A stretch of 42,251 nucleotides of DNA from CAZGZU01 sp964529855 (GCA_964529855.1 CAZGZU010000003.1:1-42251), one strand, 5' to 3'. Positions 1 through 7,627 are shown, counted from the stretch's first letter. The notes: generated by a model not told the origin, from the letters alone. Numbers and translations are program-made.

Positions 1-31
1 GAATTTTTTTTTAAAAAAATAAATTATATAA

Positions 32-58
32 CGCCGGTAGTTTTTGAGGCCGGGCCTT
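32..58 (+). repeat. Short GC-rich palindromic repeat, family C, copy 1
   Basis: This intergenic stretch has the core TTTTGAGGC followed by CGGGCCTT. The same core recurs at 2212-2252, 4028-4054 and, inverted, at 34906-34931. It lies just past the end of the dehydratase gene. All four copies are intergenic. The role is unknown; a transcript-end hairpin or REP-like element would fit. Confidence 0.6.
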
Positions 59-65
59 GTTAGTA

Positions 66-1067
66 TTAACGGTCTTGGTATTGTTTTCTGTAATATTCCA
101 AATACTGGCCTGATTTGAGGGGCTGCCACCAATCCTTGTTGTCCTTGTACCACTGGACAGTCAAAGCCATGGCTTCTTCAAAATCATATTGGGGCTGCCA
201 GCCCAGCTGACGCAGTTTGTTGGAATCCAGGGAATAACGCCGGTCATGACCGGGCCTGTCTTTGACGTATTCAACACAGCCTTCATCTTTGTCCAGTTCT
301 TCCAGAATAATTCCGGTAATCTCCAAATTGGTTCTTTCATTATGACTGCTGATATTGTAAATCTCGCCTGTCTGGCCGTAATGCAGAACATAATCAATGC
401 CCTGGCAGTTATCCATTACATAAAGCCAGTCACGTATTTGCTGACCATCGCCGTAAACCGGTACTTTTTTATCTTCCAAAAGATTTGTCGCAAAAAGGGG
501 AATCAGTTTTTCCGGATATTGATAAGGGCCAAAATTATTTGAAGAACGGGTGATGACTACGGGCAAGTCAAAGGTTTTATGATAAGCCCTTACCATTAAA
601 TCAGCGGCTGTTTTGGAAGCGGCATAAGGGCTGTTGGGTTTAAGAGAGCTTTTCTCCGTAAAAGAGCCCTTTTTAATGCTGCCGTAAACTTCATCTGTGG
701 AAATTTGAACGTATTTTTGAATGGAGTATTTTTTAGCCGCTTCCAGCAAAGTTTGGGTGCCTAAAATGTCTGTCCTGATAAAATCCTGGGCGCTCATAAT
801 TGAACGGTCCACGTGGGTCTCGGCGGCAAAATTCAGAATGGCATCCGGCTGACGAGCTACCAGACGGTCAACTATTTTTTCATCGCAAATATCGCCTTTT
901 ACAAAAGCATAACGAGGATTGTTTTCTATGTCCCGCAGATTCTCCAGATTGCCCGAATAGGTCAGTTTATCCAGATTAATCACCCGATAATCCGGGTACT
1001 GATTAAGGATGTATCTAATAAAATTGGAGCCGATAAAACCGGCCCCTCCTGTGATGAGAAGATTCAT
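66..1067 (-). CDS. rfbB: dTDP-glucose 4,6-dehydratase
   Basis: This 333-residue protein matches the usual length of RfbB/RmlB, the NAD-dependent short-chain dehydrogenase that converts dTDP-glucose to dTDP-4-keto-6-deoxyglucose for rhamnose and other deoxysugars of the cell surface. Visible marks are the N-terminal Rossmann loop GGAGFIGSNF (residues 7-16), the STDEVYGS segment and the catalytic YAASK (YxxxK) motif, followed by the family's RSSNNFGPYQYPEKLIP segment. The later rml genes are not in the window, so they are either elsewhere or beyond the left edge. It lies about 15 bases downstream of the serine-protease-fold gene on the same strand and may share its transcript. Confidence 0.95.
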   Translation of the reverse strand: MNLLITGGAGFIGSNFIRYILNQYPDYRVINLDKLTYSGNLENLRDIENNPRYAFVKGDICDEKIVDRLVARQPDAILNFAAETHVDRSIMSAQDFIRTDILGTQTLLEAAKKYSIQKYVQISTDEVYGSIKKGSFTEKSSLKPNSPYAASKTAADLMVRAYHKTFDLPVVITRSSNNFGPYQYPEKLIPLFATNLLEDKKVPVYGDGQQIRDWLYVMDNCQGIDYVLHYGQTGEIYNISSHNERTNLEITGIILEELDKDEGCVEYVKDRPGHDRRYSLDSNKLRQLGWQPQYDFEEAMALTVQWYKDNKDWWQPLKSGQYLEYYRKQYQDR

Positions 1068-1082
1068 AAAATGAGATTGGGA

Positions 1083-1841
1083 TTACAGGTTAATGAATTC
1101 TTTAATCTTGTCAGCCGGAATGGTCTTAATCAGACCCCGGTAATCAACCAGGTTCAAACCGATAACTTCGCCTTTAACATTAATCAAAGGACTGCCATTG
1201 GCCAAAGTATTCTCCTCGCTTAGATTAATCTTTAAGGTTTCCTGGTTAAGACCGCGGATAACCCCTAAATTGACAAAACGATTCGAATGACTCTCTCCTG
1301 ACTGATTATCAACCAATTCAACGCCGATGATGATAATCCGTTCGCCCAAACGCAAATCCTCCAAATTAACCAGCGAAACAACCGGCAGATTGGTTTGCTC
1401 TATCTGCAGCAAAGCCAGATTATTTTCCTGGTCCCGTTCTTTGACTTGAGCAGTCAGGAACTGGCCATCGCGGAAAACCAGATATTGAGTGGCCCAGCTG
1501 GGCACTAAATCAGCTGCCGTAATAATCAGACCATCGCTGGTCATAATAAAGCCGGTCCCCTGTTTAATCAATTTTTGATTCTGATATGACTGGACAAACA
1601 CCAAACAGGGACTGATTTTATCAATGGCCTCTTCCAGAGCGGTGTTTTCCGTAATAATGACCCTTTCGGTCGGGTTAATGATAGTCGTTCCGTTCCCGGC
1701 CTGCTGAATAAAAGGTATCTTAGAAAAAAGCGGAATAGTCGCCAAATAAGGCAAAAAAACCTGGTCAGCTAAAATGCCGCCCAGGCCGCCAATAATTAGA
1801 ATAATAAGTAGATTTGAGATTTTTCTTTTGTTTTTAGCCAT
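1083..1841 (-). CDS. HtrA/trypsin-fold protein, catalytically dead
   Basis: This 252-residue protein has one N-terminal membrane segment (about residues 9-27) and then a two-lobed trypsin/HtrA-type domain outside the cell. The HtrA landmarks can be recognised, but the catalytic positions differ. The His site normally in TAAHV reads TAADLV. The Asp site in DLALLK reads NNLALLQ. The Ser site normally in GNSGGPL reads LANGSPL. No PDZ domain follows. It is best described as a pseudo-protease that may bind peptides or scaffold at the surface. It sits between the minor-pilin genes and rfbB. The fold assignment is fairly safe; loss of activity is an inference from the missing residues. Confidence 0.75.
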   Translation of the reverse strand: MAKNKRKISNLLIILIIGGLGGILADQVFLPYLATIPLFSKIPFIQQAGNGTTIINPTERVIITENTALEEAIDKISPCLVFVQSYQNQKLIKQGTGFIMTSDGLIITAADLVPSWATQYLVFRDGQFLTAQVKERDQENNLALLQIEQTNLPVVSLVNLEDLRLGERIIIIGVELVDNQSGESHSNRFVNLGVIRGLNQETLKINLSEENTLANGSPLINVKGEVIGLNLVDYRGLIKTIPADKIKEFINL

Positions 1842-1854
1842 TGAGGTCTGCTAT

Positions 1855-2205
1855 TTATTCCTGCCACTTTAGTTCCAATTTCCGGCTAACCCCTAAATAT
1901 TGACCACCCGAAGTAACTATGTGGTCAGGTGTTGAACTGGTATAGCTGGCCTGATAGGTTGCACCATTGTCAAGCGAGCCCGAAGAACAAGTGGTCGCTC
2001 CCTGCTGCCTTACCCCATACAAACATCTTTCAGCGCCCGCTTCGGCTGCGTAATAAGCTATCACAGAGTATTCAATTTGTCCAGACATGCTTATTTGTCG
2101 GACAACCAAAGCAGAAATCCCCACGCTAATAATCACCAGCGTAATTAAAAGCAAAACGGCTAAAACTATTGAAGTGGCTCCTTGTTGAGAAATGATTTTC
2201 ATCAT
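1855..2205 (-). CDS. PilX-like minor pilin/pilus assembly protein
   Basis: This 116-residue protein begins with a short polar stretch (QQGA), then a long hydrophobic helix (about residues 11-32), then the segment AYYAAEAGAERCLYG. That Ala/Glu-rich segment is typical of PilX-type proteins encoded with type IV minor pilins. It lacks the GFTLIE prepilin motif. It is the last of a run of four pilin-type genes on the minus strand, and a perfect 41-base palindrome lies directly upstream. It is likely a pilus-tip or priming component; that role comes from family and context. Confidence 0.7.
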   Translation of the reverse strand: MMKIISQQGATSIVLAVLLLITLVIISVGISALVVRQISMSGQIEYSVIAYYAAEAGAERCLYGVRQQGATTCSSGSLDNGATYQASYTSSTPDHIVTSGGQYLGVSRKLELKWQE

Positions 2206-2211
2206 TTAATA

Positions 2212-2252
2212 AGGCCGTATGTTTTGAGGCCCGGCCTCAAAACCTACGGCCT
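2212..2252. repeat. Perfect-looking 41-base palindrome, family C, copy 2
   Basis: Two 19-base arms (2212-2230 and 2234-2252) pair with one mismatch around a CCG loop. The left arm starts AGGCCGTATG and ends TTTTGAGGC. It fills almost the whole gap between two minor-pilin genes. It is the complete form of the repeat seen in partial form at 32-58, 4028-4054 and 34906-34931. As RNA it would form a very stable hairpin between the two cistrons. Confidence 0.75.
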
Positions 2253-2255
2253 GGG

Positions 2256-2753
2256 TCACCGAGGGGCGACCGTGCTCTGCACGTAAATTTCCTTTTGGGC
2301 TTCCACCCGCTCCCCGGTGGATTTTACTTTCATAGCCAAAGTAACAACTGTCCGGTCTGGAAAAGTGCTCTTTCTGACATAAAAACCGCCGGTTAATTCC
2401 AAATCAGCCGGATTTAAATCCTGCCAACCTCCTCCATTAACCTGACGTTGCAGTTTGTTACTGGCAAATTGATAGTCAACCGTCTCTCCATTGGAATTGG
2501 TAATGTTTAAGCTGGTTACGACACTGCCCCCTGAATCAGCTGTATTGACCGTGCTTGTTCTAAGCTCCTTACTGGCCGATTCTAAAATATAGCGGGCATT
2601 TTCCTGGGTATCCTGAACAACAAAACTCTTACGCTGACTCTTAATCACCGAACTGGCAATAGTGGCCATACTAACAATAATCACGCTAAAAGCCGCTAAA
2701 GCAATGATTAATTCAATTAAGGTAAAACCCTTGTTTTTCATAGTTGTTGTCAA
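2256..2753 (-). CDS. Prepilin (PilW/GspJ-like minor pilin)
   Basis: This 165-residue protein carries the class III signal MKNKGFTLIELIIALAAF, with cleavage expected after the Gly and Glu at mature position 5. A hydrophobic helix follows and then SQRKSFVVQDTQENARYILES, the pattern of PilW/GspJ-type minor pilins. It would be processed by the prepilin peptidase encoded at 13542-14356. It is the third gene of the minor-pilin run. A palindromic repeat element (2756-2846) lies within 3 bases upstream of its start, so its translation start may sit in a structured region. Confidence 0.85.
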   Translation of the reverse strand: MTTTMKNKGFTLIELIIALAAFSVIIVSMATIASSVIKSQRKSFVVQDTQENARYILESASKELRTSTVNTADSGGSVVTSLNITNSNGETVDYQFASNKLQRQVNGGGWQDLNPADLELTGGFYVRKSTFPDRTVVTLAMKVKSTGERVEAQKEIYVQSTVAPR

Positions 2754-2755
2754 AT

Positions 2756-2846
2756 GTCATTGCGAGGACCCCGCAGCAATGCGGGGGACGAAGCAATCCC
2801 GTATCATTCTGCGGGATCCCTCCCCGCCTGAGGCGGGTCGGGATGA
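2756..2846 (+). repeat. Palindromic repeat element, family A, intergenic copy
   Basis: The element opens with GTCATTGCGAGGACC, continues with GACGAAGCAATCCCG and closes with GGGTCGGGATGAC, so its ends are inverted (GTCAT...ATGAC). The same opening and GAAGCAATCC core occur in frame inside recG (26311-26394) and valS (33433-33479). It fills most of the gap between two pilin genes. This type of GTCATTGCGAGGAGC...GAAGCAATC repeat is widespread in bacterial genomes, and the mechanism that spreads it is not visible here. Confidence 0.8.
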
Positions 2847-2881
2847 CTATTTCTTGCTAAATCAAAGATTTAGAGAAATAC

Positions 2882-3415
2882 TCACTTATACCTCCATAAC
2901 CTGTCTTCGGCCGTTAAAGTATGCGTTTCTCCCTTGGCCCGCCACTCAACCTCAACAACCACTTTTACTTCTTCAGAAGAATTTTTAGTCAGGGTTATGG
3001 TGCGATAAAAAGGCGAGTTACTGCCAGAGCCATACTGATAAACTCCGCTAGTCGCATCAAGCTTTAAAGCAGTTTCAGCGGTTGGACAAGAGCCGGGGCT
3101 AGTCGGACAGCAAGTCAAACATTCGCTGTTATACTGAAAGCGATAGGTTTGGCTGGTGCTTGTGGCTATTGTTGCCCCGTACCATTCCCAGTCAATCCAA
3201 TCCGGATTAGCCGCCCGGATATCCCTGACAACCTCAATGCCCTCTTGAGCCAAACCAGAAGCAATTAAGGCCATTTCGCTTGTCTCAGAACCCCTGATAG
3301 ATATGTTAGCCAAAGCTAAAATACAGACCAAGCCCACGGCTATGATAAAGGTTGCCACGATGACGCCGATTAAACTCAATCCCTTTTGATTGTAATTGGA
3401 GGCAGGTATTGCCAT
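2882..3415 (-). CDS. PilV/GspI-like minor pilin with altered cleavage motif
   Basis: This 177-residue protein has the N-terminal segment NYNQKGLSLIGVIVATFIIAVG, which resembles a prepilin signal, but the normally invariant Glu at mature position 5 is replaced by Gly (GLSLIG instead of GFTLIE). The body includes SGLAQEGIEVVRDIR, typical of PilV-type proteins in CPR genomes. A CLTCCP stretch near residue 100 may form disulfides. It belongs to the four-gene minor-pilin run. In GspK/PilX-type tip pilins the position-5 Glu is naturally absent, so this subunit may sit at the pilus tip; that is an inference. Confidence 0.8.
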   Translation of the reverse strand: MAIPASNYNQKGLSLIGVIVATFIIAVGLVCILALANISIRGSETSEMALIASGLAQEGIEVVRDIRAANPDWIDWEWYGATIATSTSQTYRFQYNSECLTCCPTSPGSCPTAETALKLDATSGVYQYGSGSNSPFYRTITLTKNSSEEVKVVVEVEWRAKGETHTLTAEDRLWRYK

Positions 3416-3419
3416 CTTT

Positions 3420-3968
3420 TTAATTACTATAAATCAAACCGGCTGTTGTTACGATAACCGTACCAGTTGAAGAAATGCCCTCAACTTCCAAGGTTATGCT
3501 GCCGTAAACGCCGGCTCCGGCATTCTGGTTAATATAGGTGACAGGGGCTGGCGGTTTAAAAACAACATCTAAAGGCGATGAAGGGCTAACTGATTTAATC
3601 TCAACCTGACTGGCTAAAGTAATTGTCTCAATTTCTTCGCCGCTATCATATCTTTGGTCATTATCTTTATCAGCAAAAAGAATATATGAATCAACCGAGG
3701 AGGAATCAGCCCTGATTCCATATCCGTAACAGGGACTGGCCGCTGAACAAAAGCCGGAAGTTTCTACCCCGCCCAAGGCCATATTCTGAGCATTTCTAAT
3801 ATCAGAAACCAATCGCTGAACAGCCTGCGAAAGAAGATATTGTCTTTGCCCGCCGTAATAAGCGGCCAAAGCGGCTACTGTCAGCAAAGAGATAATTCCG
3901 CTCACTATTAAAAGCTCAACCAGAGTAAAGCCCGTTTGTCTCCTGTTTTCTGATTCTGCCAAAAACAT
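3420..3968 (-). CDS. Prepilin (FimT/GspH-like minor pilin)
   Basis: This 182-residue protein carries the prepilin motif RRQTGFTLVELLIVSGIISLL, followed by QAVQRLVSDIRNAQNMAL, the hallmark of the FimT/GspH family. The C-terminal domain is predicted to be beta-rich and extracellular. It is the first gene of the minor-pilin run (order on the transcript: FimT-like, PilV-like, PilW-like, PilX-like), which in other bacteria forms the tip complex that primes pilus assembly. It starts 4 bases upstream of the PilV-like gene's own start, consistent with one operon. Confidence 0.85.
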   Translation of the reverse strand: MFLAESENRRQTGFTLVELLIVSGIISLLTVAALAAYYGGQRQYLLSQAVQRLVSDIRNAQNMALGGVETSGFCSAASPCYGYGIRADSSSVDSYILFADKDNDQRYDSGEEIETITLASQVEIKSVSPSSPLDVVFKPPAPVTYINQNAGAGVYGSITLEVEGISSTGTVIVTTAGLIYSN

Positions 3969-4027
3969 AATTATATTATAGCATTAACTTAAAAAAGGCC
4001 AAAGCTCAAAGGCCTGGCCTTGCTTCA

Positions 4028-4054
4028 AGGTCGTATGTTTTGAGGTCCGGCCTT
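4028..4054 (+). repeat. Family C palindromic repeat, copy 3
   Basis: It begins AGGTCGTATG and ends GGTCCGGCCTT, a near match to the left arm of the 2212-2252 palindrome. It lies between the secreted GWISFN protein and the FimT-like pilin. A second short palindrome (AAGGCCTGGCCTT) lies just before it. Confidence 0.55.
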
Positions 4055-4067
4055 GAATTACCTCAGA

Positions 4068-5339
4068 TTACCACGGCAGAAGCTCTCGCCAGCCAGGCAG
4101 TTCTACTTGTACACCAACGCTTTTTGAATCAGTGCAGACGAAACTGTCAGAATCAGTTACTTCTAAAGTAACCTGCTTGGCGCCCTGCGAGGTGAATTGG
4201 ATAGTCGGATTCTGTTCATTAGAACTAGCCGGATTACCGTCTGTAAAAGTCCAAGCCCAGGCAGATTTTGTCGCTCCGCCATAAACTGTTGACTGGTCAG
4301 CAAAAAGCACGTCTTCATCCTGACTGGGCGTACTGGGCGACCAGCTGAAATCTACGGAGGGATATTCATGTGATTCGGTAGTAAAAGAGGAATCTGTTAT
4401 CCAGCCGGAATCTACATTATCGCTGTCCCAAACCTTAACCCGCCAATAATAGGTGGTATTATAACCGATTTGGTCTGAACCGGGCGAAGTAGCTACCAGA
4501 ACCGTCTGGTTATCGGAATCACCGCTGGGTATCACGCTAACAACTGTCCGGTCAATCTCCGGGGAACTAAAATCAGTGTTATTGTCAACCTGGAATTGGA
4601 ATTGACTCTGGTCATCGCCATCCGGGTCAGAATAAGTCCAGGAAAAATAATGAGCCGGCAAAGTACAATAATCACCCTGGACAACCGTCAAATCAGAAGC
4701 GGTTGGCGGATGCTGACCAAGTACCACCTTATAATCTCCACCAGCGCCTCCATCCGCTCCATTAAAGCTAATCCAGCCGACTACGTTATCGCCCCAGGCC
4801 CAGCCGTGCCAATCGCCAGCCGTATCCATATAGACCTCACTGGACTGACCGTGGTCCAGCCTTATCCAGCCATCCCAGCCGTCAGTCCGGTCACCGCCCG
4901 TGCAATCACCATTGACACTGCCGGCGCAGGCCCGGGCCCAACCCTCAATATCAACATCTGATTTGCCGATTTGGCCGGGTGAAGAAACCTTAGCCTTACA
5001 GGGAGATTGAGGACAACCGCTCAAATCACTCTCATCAAAACTAATCCAGCCAACGGTGTCTGACCAGGCCTGACCGGACAAATTGCCGTTGCCCGTATCA
5101 ATGTTAACTCCGTAAGAACTGACTGACAAACCAGTCGGACATTGGGCAAAATTTCCCGTATCGGTTGTTCCATTATTATCTGAATCGCAATTACTGCTGT
5201 TAAAACTAATCCAGCCGATGGTTTCTGACCAGGCAAAGCCACTGACGTTCTCAGCGCTGCCCGCCTGGCTGACCAGACCGACCCAGACCAAGCAAAAAAC
5301 AACCAGAGAAATAATAATAATTTCGGAGGTTTTATCCAT
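4068..5339 (-). CDS. Secreted protein with GWISFN repeats and a PKD domain
   Basis: This 423-residue surface protein has a signal-like hydrophobic N-terminus ending near VSQAGSAEN. Four copies of a Trp-rich unit (SGFAWSETIGWISFN, then GQAWSDTVGWISFD, GWIRLDH and GWAWGDNVVGWISFN) follow. A fibronectin-like segment comes next (about residues 215-325), then a PKD-type Ig domain with DQSTVYGG and AWTFTDG near the C-terminus. GWISFN repeat proteins are, from general knowledge, common in Parcubacteria, with unknown function. I chose the ATG at 5339; an in-frame GTG at 5354 directly after the upstream stop is the alternative. It is probably co-transcribed with the C39-like gene upstream. Confidence 0.75.
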   Translation of the reverse strand: MDKTSEIIIISLVVFCLVWVGLVSQAGSAENVSGFAWSETIGWISFNSSNCDSDNNGTTDTGNFAQCPTGLSVSSYGVNIDTGNGNLSGQAWSDTVGWISFDESDLSGCPQSPCKAKVSSPGQIGKSDVDIEGWARACAGSVNGDCTGGDRTDGWDGWIRLDHGQSSEVYMDTAGDWHGWAWGDNVVGWISFNGADGGAGGDYKVVLGQHPPTASDLTVVQGDYCTLPAHYFSWTYSDPDGDDQSQFQFQVDNNTDFSSPEIDRTVVSVIPSGDSDNQTVLVATSPGSDQIGYNTTYYWRVKVWDSDNVDSGWITDSSFTTESHEYPSVDFSWSPSTPSQDEDVLFADQSTVYGGATKSAWAWTFTDGNPASSNEQNPTIQFTSQGAKQVTLEVTDSDSFVCTDSKSVGVQVELPGWRELLPW

Positions 5340-5354
5340 AAAAATAGAAATCAC

Positions 5355-6491
5355 TTACTGAAAAAGCTCTGCTTCCAATTCTTCAAGCATTGACTGATAT
5401 AAATCCTGGTTAAAACTGACTTCTATCTTTTTCATCTCTTCATAATTCTGCAGGGCCAATTCTCTTTGGTCTTTCTGGAGATAAGCTTTAGCCAGAATAA
5501 AATATGGAGTGGCTAATTTATCTTGAGAGGGCACAAACCAGCCCTCAATCGGTTCAGCCAAATCATGATTTAAAGGCAAAACCCGTTCAGTAATAATCCT
5601 AATCGCCTCATCGGCTTGTTGCCCGGAATTAATATAATGATTCGCCCAAAAAGACAAAATTGATACCTGAAAAGCAGCTGGCAGATATTTAAAATCAACA
5701 TGGTCAACAAATTCTTTGTAAAGGGAGGCTCCTTTTTCAGTTTCATCAGATGTTAAATATTCAATACCCTCCAGTGCTTTTGTTGTCAAAAGATTTCCTA
5801 CCTTATCCATCTCTTCCAGACGAGCAGGATAAGAAGCTTGATAATCAGGCCCCTCAATAACGCCATTCAATTCATCGGAAGGCAAAACTGCCAAGATAGC
5901 CCGGGCCTCGGACTGGAACATATTTTCAAAATCATCATAAGAGATTTCATAATTGTTGCCGAAATAATGGTCGTGGACAATGACTTTTTGGTCTTTGTCA
6001 AAAAGGCCGATGACTACCCGAAATCTTGAAACAGTGCTCCCCGGATTAAGAGAGCATTTTTGGAAAATGATGACCGGCCAATTTTTCTCCGGATTAACGA
6101 ATTTTTTTATTTCTTCCAATTGGTCGCCCTCTTCGGGCAAAAGAGAACGATAAGCTAGATAACCATTTTCCTCAAAAAAATCCTTGATATCTATGGTTGA
6201 AAAAATTTCTTGAAGCGGAAATTTCTCTTTTATATCAGACAAACTGAATCTTTTATCGCCCCAATAACCTAAAATGTCCATAATTGAAGAAATTGCCGTT
6301 GAATTAGCCTGCTGGAAATAGAGATTATAAAAGCCGTTATAGGGCACCCCGGCAATCAAATGGTTAATCTCTGCCTTTGCTTCTGGTCCTGTTTCCGGCT
6401 TGGTAAATGGTTTTTCAAAATAAAGCCAAACCCCAAAACCAACCAAAAAACCGGCCATAATAACAAAAATAACTATTTTTTTTATGGTCAT
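5355..6491 (-). CDS. Membrane-anchored C39-like pseudo-peptidase with helical C-terminus
   Basis: This 378-residue protein has one N-terminal membrane segment (about residues 6-24), then a papain-like C39 domain (about 45-200) outside the membrane, then helical repeats that look TPR-like (about 230-378). In C39 peptidases the catalytic Cys follows a Gln in a QxxCG pattern, but here the segment reads FQQANSTAISSIMDILGYWG, so no Cys is present. The His of the GHYVVV segment is also absent (SRFRVVIGL). The Asp region reads VHDHYFG. It is therefore probably inactive. It is the gene directly downstream of the Cys-rich peptide gene, 27 bases away. C39 domains often remove RiPP leaders, so leader binding is possible but unproven. 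Confidence 0.7.
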   Translation of the reverse strand: MTIKKIVIFVIMAGFLVGFGVWLYFEKPFTKPETGPEAKAEINHLIAGVPYNGFYNLYFQQANSTAISSIMDILGYWGDKRFSLSDIKEKFPLQEIFSTIDIKDFFEENGYLAYRSLLPEEGDQLEEIKKFVNPEKNWPVIIFQKCSLNPGSTVSRFRVVIGLFDKDQKVIVHDHYFGNNYEISYDDFENMFQSEARAILAVLPSDELNGVIEGPDYQASYPARLEEMDKVGNLLTTKALEGIEYLTSDETEKGASLYKEFVDHVDFKYLPAAFQVSILSFWANHYINSGQQADEAIRIITERVLPLNHDLAEPIEGWFVPSQDKLATPYFILAKAYLQKDQRELALQNYEEMKKIEVSFNQDLYQSMLEELEAELFQ

Positions 6492-6518
6492 AGATTTTTT
6501 TTATCTGGTTAATTAAAT

Positions 6519-6779
6519 TTAAGCTACGCAGGCACTATCACAAGATTCACAACCTACGCAGGCACATCCCTCTACCCCTTCTGCACATCCTTCTGCAGAA
6601 CAACAATCACAGCCCTCAACCACGAAACGACAAGGACAGCAAACTGCCTGAGCTTCTTTGATAAAAGAGGCGCCTGGTTTGTTGGAAACAATCTTACCTA
6701 ATAAACCGACCACCGCCCAAACAATCAGGAGTAGAAACAATAAGATTAAATTTTTGAACTTTATTTTAAGCTTAGGCAT
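6519..6779 (-). CDS. Candidate RiPP precursor: membrane leader plus Cys-rich core
   Basis: This 86-residue peptide has a basic N-terminus, a hydrophobic helix (about residues 11-30), a short polar linker, an AQA signal-peptidase-like site (residues 43-45) and then a 41-residue tail with 12 Cys (47, 48, 50, 57, 59, 60, 64, 72, 74, 77, 80, 84), 3 Ser and many Gly. The unit VEGCDC/VEGCAC is repeated. It lies between the SagB oxidoreductase and the C39-like gene on the same strand, with the YcaO gene nearby. The Cys could be cyclised to thiazol(in)es. The alternative is a metal-binding or disulfide-rich exported peptide. No clear Shine-Dalgarno sequence precedes the ATG. Confidence 0.65.
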   Translation of the reverse strand: MPKLKIKFKNLILLFLLLIVWAVVGLLGKIVSNKPGASFIKEAQAVCCPCRFVVEGCDCCSAEGCAEGVEGCACVGCESCDSACVA

Positions 6780-6845
6780 ATATATTCAATTTTAGCATAA
6801 TAATCTATTCTCAAAAACAATCGGTTATCCACAATTCAGAAATGG

Positions 6846-7583
6846 CTATCTGCCGATGACTGAAGTGTGAACCAGGGATTCAACCAAACCGTCAATATTA
6901 AGGAATTTCTCTATTTGTTCGTCAGAGACACGAAAGCCGCCCAGAGCGCAACACTTTAAATTAAGAGCTTCGGAAATTAAATGAATATTTTGGCCGATAT
7001 GACCGGCCTCAATCAAAATAAAGCGATAACCTCTTTGCTGGTATTTGTTTTGCGTCCGCCAGAAAACAGCCGTTAAAAAAATAATCAGCGAAGCATTTTC
7101 AACAAACTCATAAATGGCTATCTGTGCCAAATCCTTCTTGGTAACTCTTTTCTGCCAAAGCATTTCCAACTGATGCTTTTCTATGTTATAATGGAAAAAA
7201 CCGGGCTTAAGGCCCTGACCGGCATTAATTATTAAACCATAGGTCTCAATAGGATATCTCGCCCCGCCCGAAGGATAAGCTCGCCGGCCATCGCCATTTT
7301 CAGTTTGACGAGTTATGCCGCAGGAATATTTCAGCATAAGAGAAAGTTCGTCTAAATTTATTTTACCCGGTGACATTTCTCTCTTGGAACTTCTTTTTCT
7401 AATTGCTTCAAACAAGTCAAATTTTTTTTCCTGATGCTTTAATTTTATTACGGGTAAACGAGGATAGGTCTTGTAATAAATAGTTTTCCATTCATCAGGC
7501 CATAAAGAAGAATCCCTAGGGACCTTATGTCTGAATTTCTTGGTATATTGGTGAAAAAGTTGAGAAAAATCTATTTCTTGCAT
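6846..7583 (-). CDS. SagB/ThcOx-family FMN-dependent azoline dehydrogenase
   Basis: This 245-residue protein is a nitroreductase-fold enzyme of the SagB/ThcOx group. It has FEAIRKRSSKREMSP (FMN-binding arginine region), LSLMLKYSCGITR, the hallmark YPSGGARYPIETYGLI, GFFHYNIEKHQLEML and a C-terminal region ending LKCCALGGFRVSDEQI. In thiazole/oxazole RiPP pathways this family oxidises azolines to azoles. I chose the ATG at 7583 because it follows AAGGGG at a suitable distance; the open frame extends to 7616. The next gene on the strand is the Cys-rich peptide. Its start region overlaps the divergent promoter at 7599-7627. Confidence 0.88.
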   Translation of the reverse strand: MQEIDFSQLFHQYTKKFRHKVPRDSSLWPDEWKTIYYKTYPRLPVIKLKHQEKKFDLFEAIRKRSSKREMSPGKINLDELSLMLKYSCGITRQTENGDGRRAYPSGGARYPIETYGLIINAGQGLKPGFFHYNIEKHQLEMLWQKRVTKKDLAQIAIYEFVENASLIIFLTAVFWRTQNKYQQRGYRFILIEAGHIGQNIHLISEALNLKCCALGGFRVSDEQIEKFLNIDGLVESLVHTSVIGR

Positions 7584-7598
7584 ATTATTTGATACCCC

Positions 7599-7627
7599 TT
7601 GACAAGATAATATCAATATGTTATACT
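7599..7627 (+). promoter_or_regulatory. Sigma70-type promoter for the small lipoprotein
   Basis: A perfect -35 hexamer TTGACA (7599-7604), a 17-base spacer and a -10 hexamer TATACT (7622-7627) lie about 47 bases before the plus-strand lipoprotein start. A strong ribosome site AAGGAGG precedes that start. It lies in the gap between the lipoprotein gene and the divergent SagB gene. Confidence 0.75.

Noticed and set aside
2662..2988. Plus-strand open frame across the pilin genes (108 codons)
   Set aside because: It is read through the family A repeat and the antisense of two pilin genes. It has no ribosome site and low-complexity content.
6519..6779. Reading the Cys-rich peptide as a ferredoxin or metallothionein
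   Set aside because: Cys spacing does not match CxxCxxC ferredoxin patterns, and the membrane leader with adjacent sagB and ycaO fits a modified peptide better. Metal binding is kept as an alternative, not dismissed outright.
6825..6833. Exact DnaA box TTATCCACA, with a second at 13529-13537, as a hint of a replication origin
   Set aside because: Only two isolated copies about 7 kb apart, with no cluster, AT-rich unwinding region or dnaA/dnaN genes. Chance occurrence is plausible.
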